Source: Aphidius gifuensis (taxonomy: Eukaryota > Arthropoda > Insecta > Hymenoptera > Braconidae). Taken from it: 64,000 bases of DNA. Positions 1-12,143 of this stretch are shown one piece after another. The notes under the pieces are model-generated. The model was not told the origin of the DNA. It saw nothing but the letters and a program-made list of their open reading frames with translations, and did no database searches. Position numbers and translations under genes: made by a program. The DNA is taken from contig NC_057792.1 in assembly GCF_014905175.1 (NCBI RefSeq), forward strand, positions 20,590,963 through 20,654,962, read 5' to 3'. Position 1 is the first letter of the stretch, and each line of letters opens with the position of its first letter.

Positions 1-317
1 ACCATTTTGTTTTGTTGATAATTTAACAATGAGTCACTTGTCAATTTTTTGTTACTTTAAAAAACACTTTACAATATCAATTGTTATTTAAAACACAATA
101 AACAACAATTAAAATTTTATTTTATTTTATTTTTAAGCTATCTTTTATTTTAATAATTAATAAAACCTTTGTTTATTTTGTTTATTTTTTAACACAAAAT
201 TATGACAGGGAGAGACAGAGAAATAATAGAAGACAGAGAAAAAAAAAAGAGCATGATAAGCCTGTTATTTTTTTGACCGACTAAATTTGTGGTGGATTTA
301 TGAACTACATGTTTTTT

Positions 318-360
318 ATTGACTATTGACTATTGTTGACTATTGAGGTTGATTGAGGTT
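318..360. repeat. short tandem repeat upstream of WDR43
   Basis: Direct repeats of TTGACTATTG-like units followed by two copies of GAGGTTGATT/GAGGTTATAG lie 50-95 bp upstream of the WDR43 start codon. They sit where a core promoter would be expected. The rest of 1-412 is AT-rich with no gene seen; no TATA box stands out, as is usual for a housekeeping gene. Confidence 0.5.
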
Positions 361-412
361 ATAGTCAATTTGTATTCTGATAAAAAATTGATAATAAAAA
401 TTGATTTAAAAA

Positions 413-2478
413 ATGTCCAATAATTCTGAATTTTCTCCTAATGGAGAATACTGGGCACAATGTAGTAATGATGGTAAATTAAAAATTTGGGAAACATCAA
501 CAAGTCGTTTGAAGCAAGAATTTACTCCAAATCTTCACTTGTCATCACCATGCAGTGTTTTAGAATGGCTGATTGTCGGCCAGCAAGCTCCCACCACGGT
601 ATGCCATGTGGTTTAATATAAAAATTTTTAAGGCTATCATTAAATTAATGAAAAATTATAAATAATATATTTTTTTAGGCATCACCATGGAAAAAAAGAA
701 AAAGGAAATCAGGTGTTATCGAGGATACCGAACAAAAGCAAATAATTGCAATGGGTTCAGTTAGTGGAAAAGTAACACTCTATGATTTATCAACAGCATC
801 AGTATGTAGTATATTAGATAATGGACATACATCAACAATAACAGCAATAACATGGTCAGCAATAAGTGGTTTATTTACTGCTGGTGATGATCATCAAATA
901 ATACAATGGAATATTCAAGATAATTGTTTAAAATGTAAATGGACATCTGGAAAAGTTAAAGTAACATCTTTAGAAACATTGAGTGATGGTAAATCATTAA
1001 TATCAGCTGGTAGAACAATAACATGGTGGAACCTAGATACAAAACAAATTATTGGTACATTTACTGGTCATGCAACACAAATAAATTTATTAAAATCAAT
1101 TAAAATTGATGATAATATTAGTTATTTAGTAAGTGGATCAATTGGTACAAATTATTTATCAGTATGGTCATTAAATGAACCAAAAAAAAATAAAACACCA
1201 ACAACAAGTTTACAATTAAATGATGATCCAGTATCATTGTCAGTTAAAAATTATGATGATAATTCAACAATAACAATTTTAGCTGCAAATAGATCTGGAC
1301 AAGTTAATGTATTTAATTATCAACCAAATGGACAAACAATTAAACAATTAAATCCAAGTTTAACTGTTATTATTGCATCTGATTCATCATCATCATTATC
1401 AACACCAACACAACAACAAAAAGATTCATCACAAGTGCAATCAATACCAATACAAACAGCATGTTTAACTGATGATCAAAAATTATTAATTGCATATGGT
1501 AAATTAATTGATTTAACATTTGAAAAATTAACACCAGATTATTCAGATAAAGTACAAAGTTTAATAAGAACAGATGGTAGAAAATTAAAAGATAAAAAAG
1601 ATGAAAGTATAAGTAAAATTAAAGCAGTTGATACTGATAATGCTGAATATGTAACAAGTGGATTAACAACATTAAATAAAAGAACTAAAAATTCAACTGG
1701 TTCACAATTACCATTAAAAGATAGACTGGAAAATTTAAGTTTAAATGTTGAAAATATTAATACAAATGGTAAAACACCAACAAAAGTACATAACATGGCA
1801 CAATTATTGATACAAGGATTAAATAGTAAAGATAAAACAATATTACAAAATGTATTGAATAATCGTGATGAAAGAATTATTAAAAATACAATTGGTAGTT
1901 TACCTGTTCAGGCAATAACACCATTATTGAAAGAGTTTCATGGTAAATAAATAGGTAAACTTATCCAAGTAGAATTGTTGGTAGCCAAGTAATTGGTAAA
2001 TGGCACTTTTGTACTTTCTCATGCTGGTCATTTGTTATCACATCCAGTATATTAAGAAGCTGTTAGTCCAATTCTTGGGTACATTTAAAATTTATTATCA
2101 ATTCTATCTGATCTATCGATTGAGAGAGAGAGGACGTGTTGCTCTTGTTACTGGACAAATATCACATCTAAATGATAAAGAAAATAAAGAATTTATTGGA
2201 GATAATAATTCTACTTATGTTGAATATAAAGATGGTTTGGCTTTTTTATTTTTAATTGTTTTAATTTGTTTGTGATTTTTTTATAACTTAATTTATCATT
2301 TATGATTGTAGGCTCTTCTGATGAGGATGACAGTGATGTTGGTGAGCTAGAAGCTGATAGCTCATCTGATCAAACCTGGGAAGAAAATAGCGATGTTGAA
2401 GATCAAGATGACTTGATGGAAAATGGTAAATCTGATGATGACGACGACGACGACAATGAATCAATTGTTAGCGATTAA
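413..2478 (+). CDS. WDR43: WDR43 / Utp5-like WD-repeat protein of the small-subunit processome, C-terminal domain damaged
   Basis: A nucleolar t-UTP/SSU-processome subunit needed for pre-rRNA transcription and processing. Exons read 413-598, 679 onward, ..-2234 and 2312-2478, with GT-AG junctions in matching phase. The N-terminus (FSPNGEYWAQCSNDGKLKIW) opens a WD40 propeller; a basic KKRKRK patch follows at the second exon. The end of the long exon enters the Utp12-type helical domain, and the last exon is the acidic Ser/Asp/Glu tail typical of WDR43. The oddity is in the Utp12 region: in-frame TAA codons at 1948-1950 and 1990-1992 interrupt sequence that still looks homologous (LIQVELLVAK, then LVNGTFVLSHAGHLLSHP), and the frame then changes near 2047-2053 to resume as LLVQFLGTF...GRVALVTGQ. 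No intron with sensible splice sites and length removes these. Either the gene is truncated after about 424 residues, or there are assembly errors. A polyadenylation signal AATAAA is at 2482-2487. Confidence 0.85.
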
Positions 2479-4930
2479 AACAATAAAATAATAAATATTT
2501 TTTTTTTTTAATTAAAATAATACACAATTTAAAATTGCTACTGACAATTAATGAATTAAATTAAACACATTTACATTGTCTCAGGGTTTGATAATAAATA
2601 TTTTTAAAAAACTTGCATCAAATATATTTCATTAAATAAATAATTAGCAATTTTTTTTTTTTTTTCTTAGCTTTCAATTATTTGTTAATCAGTAAAAAAT
2701 TATCTTCATTTTTTCGTTTTTTTATACTTTTATTAAATAAACATTGTATAACTTGCAAAATATATTATTAATAAAAAAAAAAGAAAAAGATAAAAAATTG
2801 TGTTGTTAAATTTTAATACGATATTATTATTGTGTAATTAAAATAATAAAATTATTATTTGAATAGAAAATATTGTTGCTTAATGAGTTGTTAATTTGTT
2901 TATTTTTTAAGTTGGATTATTAATAAACTTGACCATTTTGCTTGTTGACTCGTACAAACTGAAGATCAATAAATGGAACTTTTTTTTTACATATGACGAA
3001 AATAAAATCTTGAGTTATTAATGAGACTAAATGTGAGGTGATTAGTGGTACCAAGCAAACAAATATGATACACTATCTTGTTATTGCAACATGTTATTGC
3101 ATTTAATTAAAATTAACCAAATCAGTGCTTTTATCATAAATGTTATTTGAGATTTTAATGAGGTCGACAAAAAAAAAATTCATGACGTTAAAATAACAGT
3201 TAATCAATTTTCTAATTTAATTTATTTTTATGTTTTTAATTTATTTTAATAATTATTAAATTTTGAGTATTTAAATTATTAAAGTTTTGTTTATTTGAAA
3301 ATAGTTAAAATTGTCGAAATTTGTTTTTTTCTTTTTCGCTTGTTTATTAATTGACAAAATGTTTTTTCGAGTTGTTTATTGCATTTTGCAATATTGATAA
3401 TGTTCGTTTATTTTTTATATTTTGCAGAAAAATAAAAGGTCATTAGTTTATATTTATTTTTTTATGATAAATTGTCATGCAAGTTAATTTAATTAATTCG
3501 GAGATTTATTATATCGAGACTTAATTAACGTTGAGTTTATGAAAATAATAAATTAAAAAATTACATTCATTATTGTTATATTATGGAATGAGTGTATGGT
3601 TTTTTTATGTTTTTTTTAATTTTTAGGTATTGACAACTGTTTTTAGGCAATTGAAAAATGAAAAAAATTATAAATCATATAATGCTTTAGTAAAACTTGA
3701 TATAAAAGATTAATTTTTTCGTTTAATTATATTTTTTTTCGCCATAGATAATTAATTAGAGATCCGAGAAATATTTTGATTTAAATTAAAAATAGAAATA
3801 TTTATTAGCAAATAAAATTACTGAAAAATAAGGTAGCACCATGAAAAATAAGTAAATTAAAATAATATCCATTTATAATTAAATTTTTTTTTTTTAAATT
3901 GTTAAAAAATAAAAATACATTAGAAATATTTCGAAAATGAATTTATAAATTGAGAATAAAAAAATTATCAGCAAGTAAAATTTTGTCGAATATCTTTCTT
4001 TATAAAATCGACAAAGAAAAAATTACTTTATAGAAAAATAAAATAAGACCACTAATATTTAAACTCAAAAATAAATTAATTTATTACATAATTTATATTA
4101 TTATTTTAATAACAATTTAGGAATTGTTCAATTTTTCGAATTGCTAAAAGTACTTGTAATTTATTTTTTTTTTCTAAAACCTAGACATGCTCGAAATATT
4201 TCGAAAATAAATTTAAATTCAAAATAAAGATTTATCATCTTGGTGGAAATATTTCTCTGACTTTCTCCAACCATGGATCATTTGGGTTGAAAATTTGGAG
4301 AAAATTCAGAGAAATATTTCCACTAGAGCTGCAAGTAAAACTTTGCCAAATGAAATAATTTATAAAATAGACTTAATAAAAATTATTTTTCAACAACAAA
4401 AGTTTTAATTTCAATAATTTTATCCTAAAAAAATTATATACATAACTTAGATATTTTTTTTTCTATAGCAATTCCCGAATATTACAGAGGCAAATTATTT
4501 AAGAAACAAAAATTATATAAATAACTCTTTAAATAATTCTTTAAATGAATATGTTAAATAAATAAATAAATTTAATTAAAATAATCAAAAATATATATTT
4601 ATAATTTTATTATTATTTTTCTAATACTCGAAAAATATTTTTAAATTGTCAAATCCAAAAAAAAAATATTTATTTAATATTAATTATTAACTACCAATTA
4701 TTAAATTTATGAATTAAAAATATTTGATTAATCTTTTTTATATTTCGTAATAAATTATGTATTTAAATTAAAATAAATAACTAAAGAGACAAATCAAGAA
4801 ATAAGAAAAAAAAAAAAAAAATTGAGAGATAATTAGCTAATGAAAATATCAATGTTAATATGTATTTTAAAGAGTACCAAGATACGCACAGGTCTCCGGG
4901 GTGAAATGTGATTATCGATGAGAATTTGGG
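2479..4930. other. AT-rich intergenic region
   Basis: Apart from the WDR43 polyadenylation signal and the foldback element at 4239-4326, this stretch is A/T-rich sequence with homopolymers. I see no convincing coding exon or RNA gene on either strand. Confidence 0.6.
4239..4326. repeat. foldback element (MITE-like) with ~30-bp inverted ends
   Basis: The left arm begins CTTGGTGGAAATATTTC and the right arm ends GAAATATTTCCACTAG; the arms are near-perfect inverted repeats of about 30 bp around a short loop containing CCATGGATCATTTGGG. The same terminal motif (TTTCCACCAAG) recurs at 8543-8562 and 56726-56875, so this is one member of a dispersed non-autonomous family. Confidence 0.7.
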
Positions 4931-4938
4931 TATATAAG
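4931..4938 (+). promoter_or_regulatory. TATA box of hexamerin 1
   Basis: TATATAAG lies 89 bp upstream of the hexamerin start codon, predicting transcription from about 4961. Strong TATA promoters are usual for abundantly expressed fat-body storage proteins. Confidence 0.65.
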
Positions 4939-5026
4939 CTGGCAATATTTCGATGAAAGATCATCCTCTTCTGTTGGCTCATTCGAGGAACATTAACAAA
5001 GAACAACTAAGTATCTAGCATTCAAC

Positions 5027-7377
5027 ATGTTCAAGGAGCTGGTGGTATTGGCCCTAACAGGCTTTTGCCTTACCAAGGCAACTGGTGTATACCCATACGC
5101 TGAGACCTTCACTGCTGATGCTGATTTTCTACACAAGCAAAAGCAAATATACGAATTATTCTTCTATATTGATCAAGCTAAACTTGTTGGTAGTGAATTT
5201 TACGAAGTTGGACGCACATATGACATCGAAAGCAGCATCGAGTACTATTCAGATCCGGTAAATATATTTATTATTTTAAACATTAAAAAATTGGATCAAC
5301 AAAAAAATATTTCTATACTACAATTCAATTATTTTTTATTTGCAGTCGATCGTACACGAATTCTTGTACAGATTCAAATTGGGCTACCTTCCAAGAGGAA
5401 GCCTTTTCTCAGTCTACTACAAAGAACACCGTGATGAACTCAGTGTCTTCTTCCGTTTGTTATACTCAGCCAAGGACTTCGCAACATACTACAAAACTTT
5501 ATCATGGGCCCGTTTCTACATCAACGAAGGTATGTTTGTCACCGCTCTCGTAACATCAGTTATGTACCGTCCAGACTGCAAAGGAATCATTCTTCCACCA
5601 ATGTACGAAGTATACCCACACTTGTTCTTTGACAATGAAGTCATTCAATACGCACAAAAAATCAAGATGAGCTCAGGATACAAAAAACCAATCAGCCACG
5701 ACAGCTTCAATGTTGAAACCTACTTCATTGATTACAACTACACTTCACTCTTCATGAAACATTACATTGATGGAGAATACGAACTTGACTACTTCACCGA
5801 TGATGTTGCACTCAACAACTACTACTACTACATCAGAAACTTGTTCCCATTCTGGATGAACATCAAAGACTTTGCTGTACCAAAACACATTCGTGGTGAA
5901 CTTTACTACTACATTCATCAACAATTAATGGCACGTTACTACCTCGAACGTTTATCACATGGATTTGGTGAAATTGAAGATTTCTCATACTCCAAAGACT
6001 TTGCACCAAGCTTCTACTCAACTCTTGCTTACTCAAATGGTGTTGCATTACCAAGCCGTGAACGTTGGTCTGAAGTTCCATCATACAAATACAACTATGT
6101 ACGTGAAATTGAAAACATTGAAATGAGAATATACGAAGCAATTGACTCTGGCTACTTGTACGATTACGAAGGAAAGAAATTCAGTCTTTACTCTGCTGAA
6201 GGTTTCAACTACCTTGGTAACTTGATTGAAGGTAACTACGACTCATACAATGTCAACTTCTACGGTGCAATTGATGCTCTCTACAGAGACATTTTCGGTT
6301 TCAACTACGATTGCAAACACAAACTCTGTGTTGTACCAAGCTCACTTCAATTATACAGCACAAGTCTTCGTGACCCAGCATTCTACAGATTGTACAAGAG
6401 AATCATAAGCTACTTCTACAGATACAAAGGAAAACTTCCAGCATACACACACGCTGAACTTGACTTCCCAGGAGTTAAAATTGAAAATGTATACGTTGAC
6501 AAACTTTACACATACATGGAAAAATACAACTACTTCATCAACAATGCTTTGACTGTTGATTCATACAAAGAAGGTATGGGATACAATGTTAAAGCAGCCA
6601 AATGGCGTTTGAACTACAAACCATTCACATACAAATTCGACATTAAGAGTGCTTCAAACACCAAGGGTATGGTTCGTATCTTCTTGGGACCATCACTTGA
6701 TGATTACTACTACAAAGAATCAAACTACATGTACTACAGCTGGTACAACTTTGTTGAACTCGACAAATTCATTGTTGATCGTAAGTTTATTATTATTATT
6801 TATTATATTTTTTTATGGAATAATTTTATTTTAATTTAATATTTAAATAATTACAGTTAAGGCTGGATCAAACACCTTCGAACGTCACAGCACTGAATCA
6901 ATCTACACTGCCAAAGACTTTGTTGGTGGAGATTACTTCTACAAAAAACTTCTTAAATCAATTGAAGGAAGTGAACCATTCTCATACTCAAGCAAAGTTT
7001 ATGGATTCCCAGAAAACTTATACCTTCCAAGAGGTCGTGCCGGTGGTATGCCATTCAAATTATTCATCCACATTTCACCAGTTGAAGAATCAAAGATTTC
7101 ATACTTTGATTTCCCAATATTTGGAAAAATGTTGTACGATGGAAAACCATTTGCTTACCCACTTGACAGACCAATGGAACCATATGTTTTCGGTGATCTT
7201 TACAATATTTACTTCAAGGATGTTAGCATCTACTATTTGAAAGATGGTATTGAAAGCTTCTACCCAGAAAAATATGTTGCTGATAAATATGTAGCTGGTG
7301 AATACCACGGTAAATACGAACATGTTGCCAAACCATACTACGAAAAACCATACTACTATGGTAAATACCACTACTAA
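5027..7377 (+). CDS. hexamerin, arylphorin type (larval storage protein)
   Basis: A secreted haemolymph storage protein of the haemocyanin superfamily, expected to form hexamers and supply amino acids during metamorphosis. Exons 5027-5257, 5346-6780 and 6857-7377 join in phases 0 and 1 to give 728 residues, normal for the family. A signal peptide covers about residues 1-20 (MFKELVVLALTGFCLTKATG). Haemocyanin N, M and C domains follow; the second storage-protein signature TSLRDPAFY lies near residue 419. Phe plus Tyr make up roughly a fifth of a 100-residue sample, hence arylphorin. The C-terminus ends in a Tyr/Lys-rich tail with repeated KPYY motifs. Codon use is unlike the neighbours: Tyr is mostly TAC and Asn mostly AAC. 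The next gene is a paralogue with three extra introns. Polyadenylation signal AATAAA at 7532-7537. Confidence 0.95.
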
Positions 7378-7604
7378 TAAATTAATATATGTATATTGAT
7401 TTATTAACATTAATAGACAACTCAAATCAAGAATCAAACTTATAATGATTCAATGATTGGTTGAATGGAAACGATAAGCCTGTTTAAAACTATTTTTTTT
7501 TATATTGGTAGAATTTTTTAAAATGAAAATAAATAAAATTACTTGAACTTTATATCATGTCTTTATTTTATTATAAATTACTATTACCTTTCCTATATTT
7601 TTTC

Positions 7605-7635
<31 letters not shown>

Positions 7636-8324
7636 AATAATAACAAAAATATACGTCATATAAATAAATGAAATTTTTTTTTGCACAATTTATGTACATA
7701 TAATAAAAAAAATTGTTTAATTAAATTTTTATTTTTTTTTCCTTTCATTAAATCATTGATGATTTAAACTTGATGAATTAATAATAAAAAAAAAAAATGT
7801 TTTGTTGAAAATTTGAAAATCAACAACTATTCAAAGGGAAACAGTTTAATTTTTTTCTCATTTTATATGTGTGAATAAAAATATGAAATAAAAAAAATAA
7901 TTGAAAGATTTAATTTCTTATGTAAATAAAAATATGTTTTTTAATTTTTTTATTAAATTATATTAATTAATATAGATAAATGAGTACATATACATGTTAA
8001 ACATATCCGTAGTTTTTATCAAAATTAATTTCAAAATAAAAATATCAATTATTTTATTTAATAAAAGAATATGTAACATATTTTTTCATATTCTTTTATT
8101 ACATAAAGTAATTGATGTTTTTTCAATGCTCCCAATTATTGCCTTTTCTTAATAAAGAGGCTACCTTATTCAGTTCATTCATAAATTCGAAATACATTAT
8201 ATTCATATATATTTACAATTATATTTACATTACATGTATATTTATTAACATTTTTGAATCACTATAATTATTTGGTGTATCATTTTCTGCATCAATTTTT
8301 TGTCCAATATTTTAATTGTATATG
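7378..8324. other. intergenic region between hexamerins (left part)
   Basis: It holds the hexamerin 1 3' end, a microsatellite of AATAAT at about 7607-7645, and a perfect 14-bp inverted repeat (8060-8073 with 8087-8100). No gene is seen. Confidence 0.55.
8060..8100. repeat. 14-bp perfect inverted repeat
   Basis: AATAAAAGAATATG is mirrored by CATATTCTTTTATT with a 13-bp loop. It could form a hairpin; function unknown, and chance is possible in such AT-rich DNA. Confidence 0.5.
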
Positions 8325-8385
8325 CTGGTCTTCTTCAGCATCTGTAACTTGATCTTGCTGCATTAATAAATTACGATTTATTTTT
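8325..8385 (-). pseudogene. relic of a Tret1-like sugar transporter gene
   Basis: The stretch 8339-8360 is identical over 22 bases to 41635-41656 inside the Tret1 coding exon, and similarity extends on both sides. On the minus strand it reads INAARSSYR, against INSARSSYR in Tret1, and then hits a stop where Tret1 has WLRG. Nothing else of the transporter is clearly preserved nearby, so this looks like a short decayed fragment of a Tret1-family copy. Confidence 0.6.
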
Positions 8386-8459
8386 TTCCCGAAAGAAGTC
8401 TTCTTCTGGAATAGATATTATATTTTGCTTCATGTCATTTGAAACCAAACAAAATAAAT

Positions 8460-8562
8460 ACGGAGAAAATGCTAGAAAAAATCTCCGTCTTTTCTCTGCG
8501 ATGGTTCAATTATGTAGAAAAGCGGAGAAACGCGGTAAAAAGCGAAGAAATATTTCCACCAA
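8460..8562. repeat. partial foldback element, same family as 4239-4326
   Basis: The right end GAAATATTTCCACCAAG matches the terminal repeat of the element at 4239-4326. Interior sequence carries several GGAGAAA and TCTCCG motifs in opposite orientations, consistent with a decayed foldback; the left end is not clear. Confidence 0.5.
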
Positions 8563-9464
8563 GAAATTCTCCATTTAAATTGACCTAAGTTGCAACTCCA
8601 AGTCTACCAGTTGATCCAATTACCAATTAAATTTCTGCTGTATCATTTGCCTGTAAATTATTTAATTTAATTTGTTCCATATGTTCTTTTGAACAACCAT
8701 ATATTTTTAATATAAAATTTTATATTCAAATGTATTTCACGTTGAAATTAAATTCCACCTGAGGTATTCAAAATAAAATTTAATAATTATATATAATATT
8801 TAGTTGGTTTTATTCATTAAGTTACGAAGGGCTTATGTAAAATCATATTTTCTGACCATTCCTCATATTCGCATGGTGAATACCTTTATTGATCTGAGAG
8901 CTTATAATGGATTTGTCAAGGTTTATATAAATTTCCTGATTAATAATTTTACAAGAGAGAAACTTTTTATTGTCGAAGTAACAAGCGTAATAAAATATTA
9001 TATTTGTCATTTCAACAATAAAAAGTTTTTTTTTTTAAAAAAAACCCCCCTACAAAAAAGAGAATTTAAAAACAATAACGTAATTATTATTTTTAAAGCC
9101 CAAATAATATTTCTCTTAATAATGAAATAAATAAAATTATAATAATTTATTTAACAATAATAAATATAAATTAATCAATATATATTAATAAAAACTGTTG
9201 ACAACAAAATGTCTCTTTTTATTTAATTAACTTATATCAATATAATTACGATACAAAAAAAATCAACCCCACATTGATAAACAAATATATTATTGTATCA
9301 TAATTACAATTGTTATTATGATTTTTCTCAATAAATAATTAATGAATAGTAACAAACAATATCACTAACATGATATATGAATAAACAAAAACATTTTTCA
9401 TTTGATATTGAAAAGGTCACGTGTGTCTCAATGACCTGTGATTGATTAACGACAAAAAGTCGAC
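8563..9464. other. intergenic region upstream of hexamerin 2
   Basis: AT-rich with no confident gene. 8800-8990 is slightly less AT-biased and open on the plus strand, but its translation resembles no family I know and is probably chance. Confidence 0.5.
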
Positions 9465-9471
9465 TATAAAA
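9465..9471 (+). promoter_or_regulatory. TATA box of hexamerin 2
   Basis: TATAAAA lies about 130 bp upstream of the start codon, matching the TATA-type promoter of the neighbouring hexamerin. Confidence 0.65.
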
Positions 9472-9595
9472 ATGAACTGAGTTGAATCTCAAGAAGACAC
9501 AAGGTATTGATAAAGGTTCGTGTAAGCATCGTGTAATAAGCTCATATTTAATTTAAGTTTTAACAAAGAAAAAAAAAAAAAGCCTGCAGCTTACA

Positions 9596-12143
9596 ATGCT
9601 GAGGCCAACAATAATCCTAGCCTTGACATTGGCTATTGTTTGCATTGTTGATGCTCACTATTATACAGAAGTAACAGCCGATCAAGAATTTCTATTGAAA
9701 CAAAAAAAAATATACAATTTATTTTACCATGTTTCGCAACCAAATATTGTCAACATTGAACAGTACAATGAAGGCCAAGCGTACAGTATCGAAGCCAACA
9801 TTGATTCCTACACAAACAAGGTAAATTATAAAAATTAATTTATCAAATTTTAATGATTAACATAATGAGATTTTATAATTCTTTAATTATTTTCAGGATG
9901 AGGTTAATCATTTTTTAGAACTTTACAAGTATGGTCTACTTCCACGTGGTGAAATATTTTCAATTTACTATCCAAAACTTCAAACAGAAATGAAATATTT
10001 GTTTAAAATTTTTTACTATGCTAAAGATTTTGATACATTTTATCAAACAGCATTATGGGCACGTGTTTATATCAATGAAGGGCAATTTCTTTGTGCACTT
10101 TATCAAGCTGTTGTAATGAGGTAAATAATATAAATATTACAAACAATAAATTACCAACTAATTTTATTTTTTTTCTAGACCTGATACTGAGTATATACAA
10201 TTACCACAACCCTATGAATTTTATCCATATGCATTTTTCAATTCTGAAGTTATTGAAGCTGCTAAAAATATTAAATTATCCAACAAAATTAGTAAGGAAA
10301 TTTATTTATTAATTAACATAAAATAAATGTTAATTTTTATTTACTTTTTTTTAAAAATTAATTAGGTACAACTGAGAGTAATTCGTACATTATCAGATCG
10401 AACTATAGTGGTTGGTACATGGGTCAAGATTATGATTACGAAAGAAAATTAAATTACTTAACCGAGGATATTGGTTGGAATGCATATTATTTTTTCTTAC
10501 GACTTGATCAGTCATTCTGGTTAAGTGGTGATGAATTTCCAATTAAAAAATTATGGCGTGGTGAACAATATTTATACGCTCACAAAATGCTCATGAATAG
10601 ATACTACCTGGAACGTCTTGCTAATGGATTAGACAAAGTTGAAGATTTCGATTGGAATTATGAATTTTATCCAGGCTATTATCCAACCATGGTTTATCAC
10701 AATGGTCTGCCCTATCCTCAGCGTCCTCAATGGAGCAAAATACCTCACTACAAATACCAGTTTCTCTATGTGAGTATTTAAACCAAAAAAAATTTTTTTC
10801 TAAATATTTAAAAACGAAAATCATGGAGAATTTTTCACCGAATTTTTCCATTAGAAAAAAATTATTTTCACAAATTATTTTCGGAGTAAAGTTTAGATTT
10901 TTTTATGTAATTTCTTTGGAATTTTTTTGTGAATTTGATTTTTAATGTGGAACACTGTGGGCTTTGTTTTTTGGTTGAAAAAAAATTTGTTAATTACAGG
11001 GAATACGTGAGTATGAGAGCAGAGTTGCTGCGGCAATTGATCTTGGCTATGTTATTGATGCTGATGGTACACATCATAAAATTTATACACCAGAAGGATT
11101 AAATATCATTGGAAATATAATTGAAGGAAATGAAGATTCTTGTAATAAAGAATATTATGGAAGTATTGATATATTTGGAAGAAAAATACTTGGTTATAAT
11201 TTAGATGCTAAAACACATTATCACATTATTCCAAGTTCACTTGAGTCATTATTTTCATGTACACGTGATCCAGGATTTTATAGATTCTATCAAAAAATTG
11301 TATCGTATTATCATCGTTACAAAGAAACATTGAAGCCATATACCAAGGATGAAATTATTTATCCTGGTTTAATAATTGATTCAGTTGCTGTTGATAAACT
11401 TGTTACTTTCTTTGATGAGCATGACACGACAATAAGTAACGGATTTTTCGTTGACAGTCAAATTGATGCTGACAGTTATCATATTAAAGTACGTCAACAA
11501 AGATTAAATCATAAACATTTTACTGTTCATATTGGTTTGAATTCTGATGTTGAACAAAAAGTTGCCATTCAAATGTACCTTGGACCAAAATATGATGCAC
11601 AAGGAAATGTTCTTGATTTTACTGAGAGTCATAAATATTTCTATGAAATTGATTACTGGGTTACTGATGGTAAGAACATTTTATTTTTCATTTTAAATAA
11701 TCTTAAGCTATTTATTTATTCAATGAATATTTTTAGTTGTTGCTGGTGTTAACAAGATGGAAAGAAGCAGCCACGATTTCTTTTTCCTATCACCTGACAG
11801 TGAACCAAGTGAAATTTTTTATAAAAAAATTGAAAAAGCCATTGAGGGTATTGATAAGCTATCATACAAACAAAGTATATACGGTTTTCCTGAGCGTTTA
11901 CTCTTGCCAAAAGGAAGAAGAGCCGGACAAGTTTATCAATTATTTGTTTATGTTAGCCCAGTTACAGAGCCAGTTACTTACAAATCAAGAATATTTGGTA
12001 ACTATGAATTTTCAAACAAAACAATGGGCTTTCCAATTGATAGAAAAATTTATTGGCCATGGTTCCAAGGACCAAATATATTTTTCAAAGATGTTACTAT
12101 TTATTTTAAACATGATGTTGATCCAAATGCAACAACTCACTAA
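9596..12143 (+). CDS. hexamerin (larval storage protein), second copy
   Basis: Paralogue of the upstream hexamerin and a likely secreted storage protein. Six exons join cleanly: 9596-9820, 9897-10120, 10179-10291, 10366-10769, 11000-11669 and 11737-12143 (phases 0, 2, 1, 0, 1), giving 680 residues. A signal peptide spans about residues 1-20 (MLRPTIILALTLAIVCIVDA). The storage-protein signature appears as TRDPGFY around residue 410, and haemocyanin-type N, M and C domains align along the whole length with hexamerin 1 (for example LPRGEIFSIYY against LPRGSLFSVYY). The first and last introns sit at the same places and phases as in hexamerin 1; the three middle ones are absent there. Codons are AT-ending, without the bias of hexamerin 1. 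An AATAAA signal is at 12189-12194. Confidence 0.93.

Noticed and set aside
1539..1796. Open minus-strand frame inside WDR43
   Set aside because: Lies opposite a recognisable coding exon; hydrophobic product is a by-product of AT-rich codons on the other strand.
5863..7437. Several open frames on both strands within hexamerin 1
   Set aside because: They overlap a well-supported coding sequence, have no family resemblance and are shadows of its biased codons.
8804..9130. 108-codon plus-strand frame upstream of hexamerin 2
   Set aside because: Product is rich in Ile, Phe, Asn and Lys, the usual outcome of AT-rich non-coding DNA; no start context, splice partner or family resemblance.
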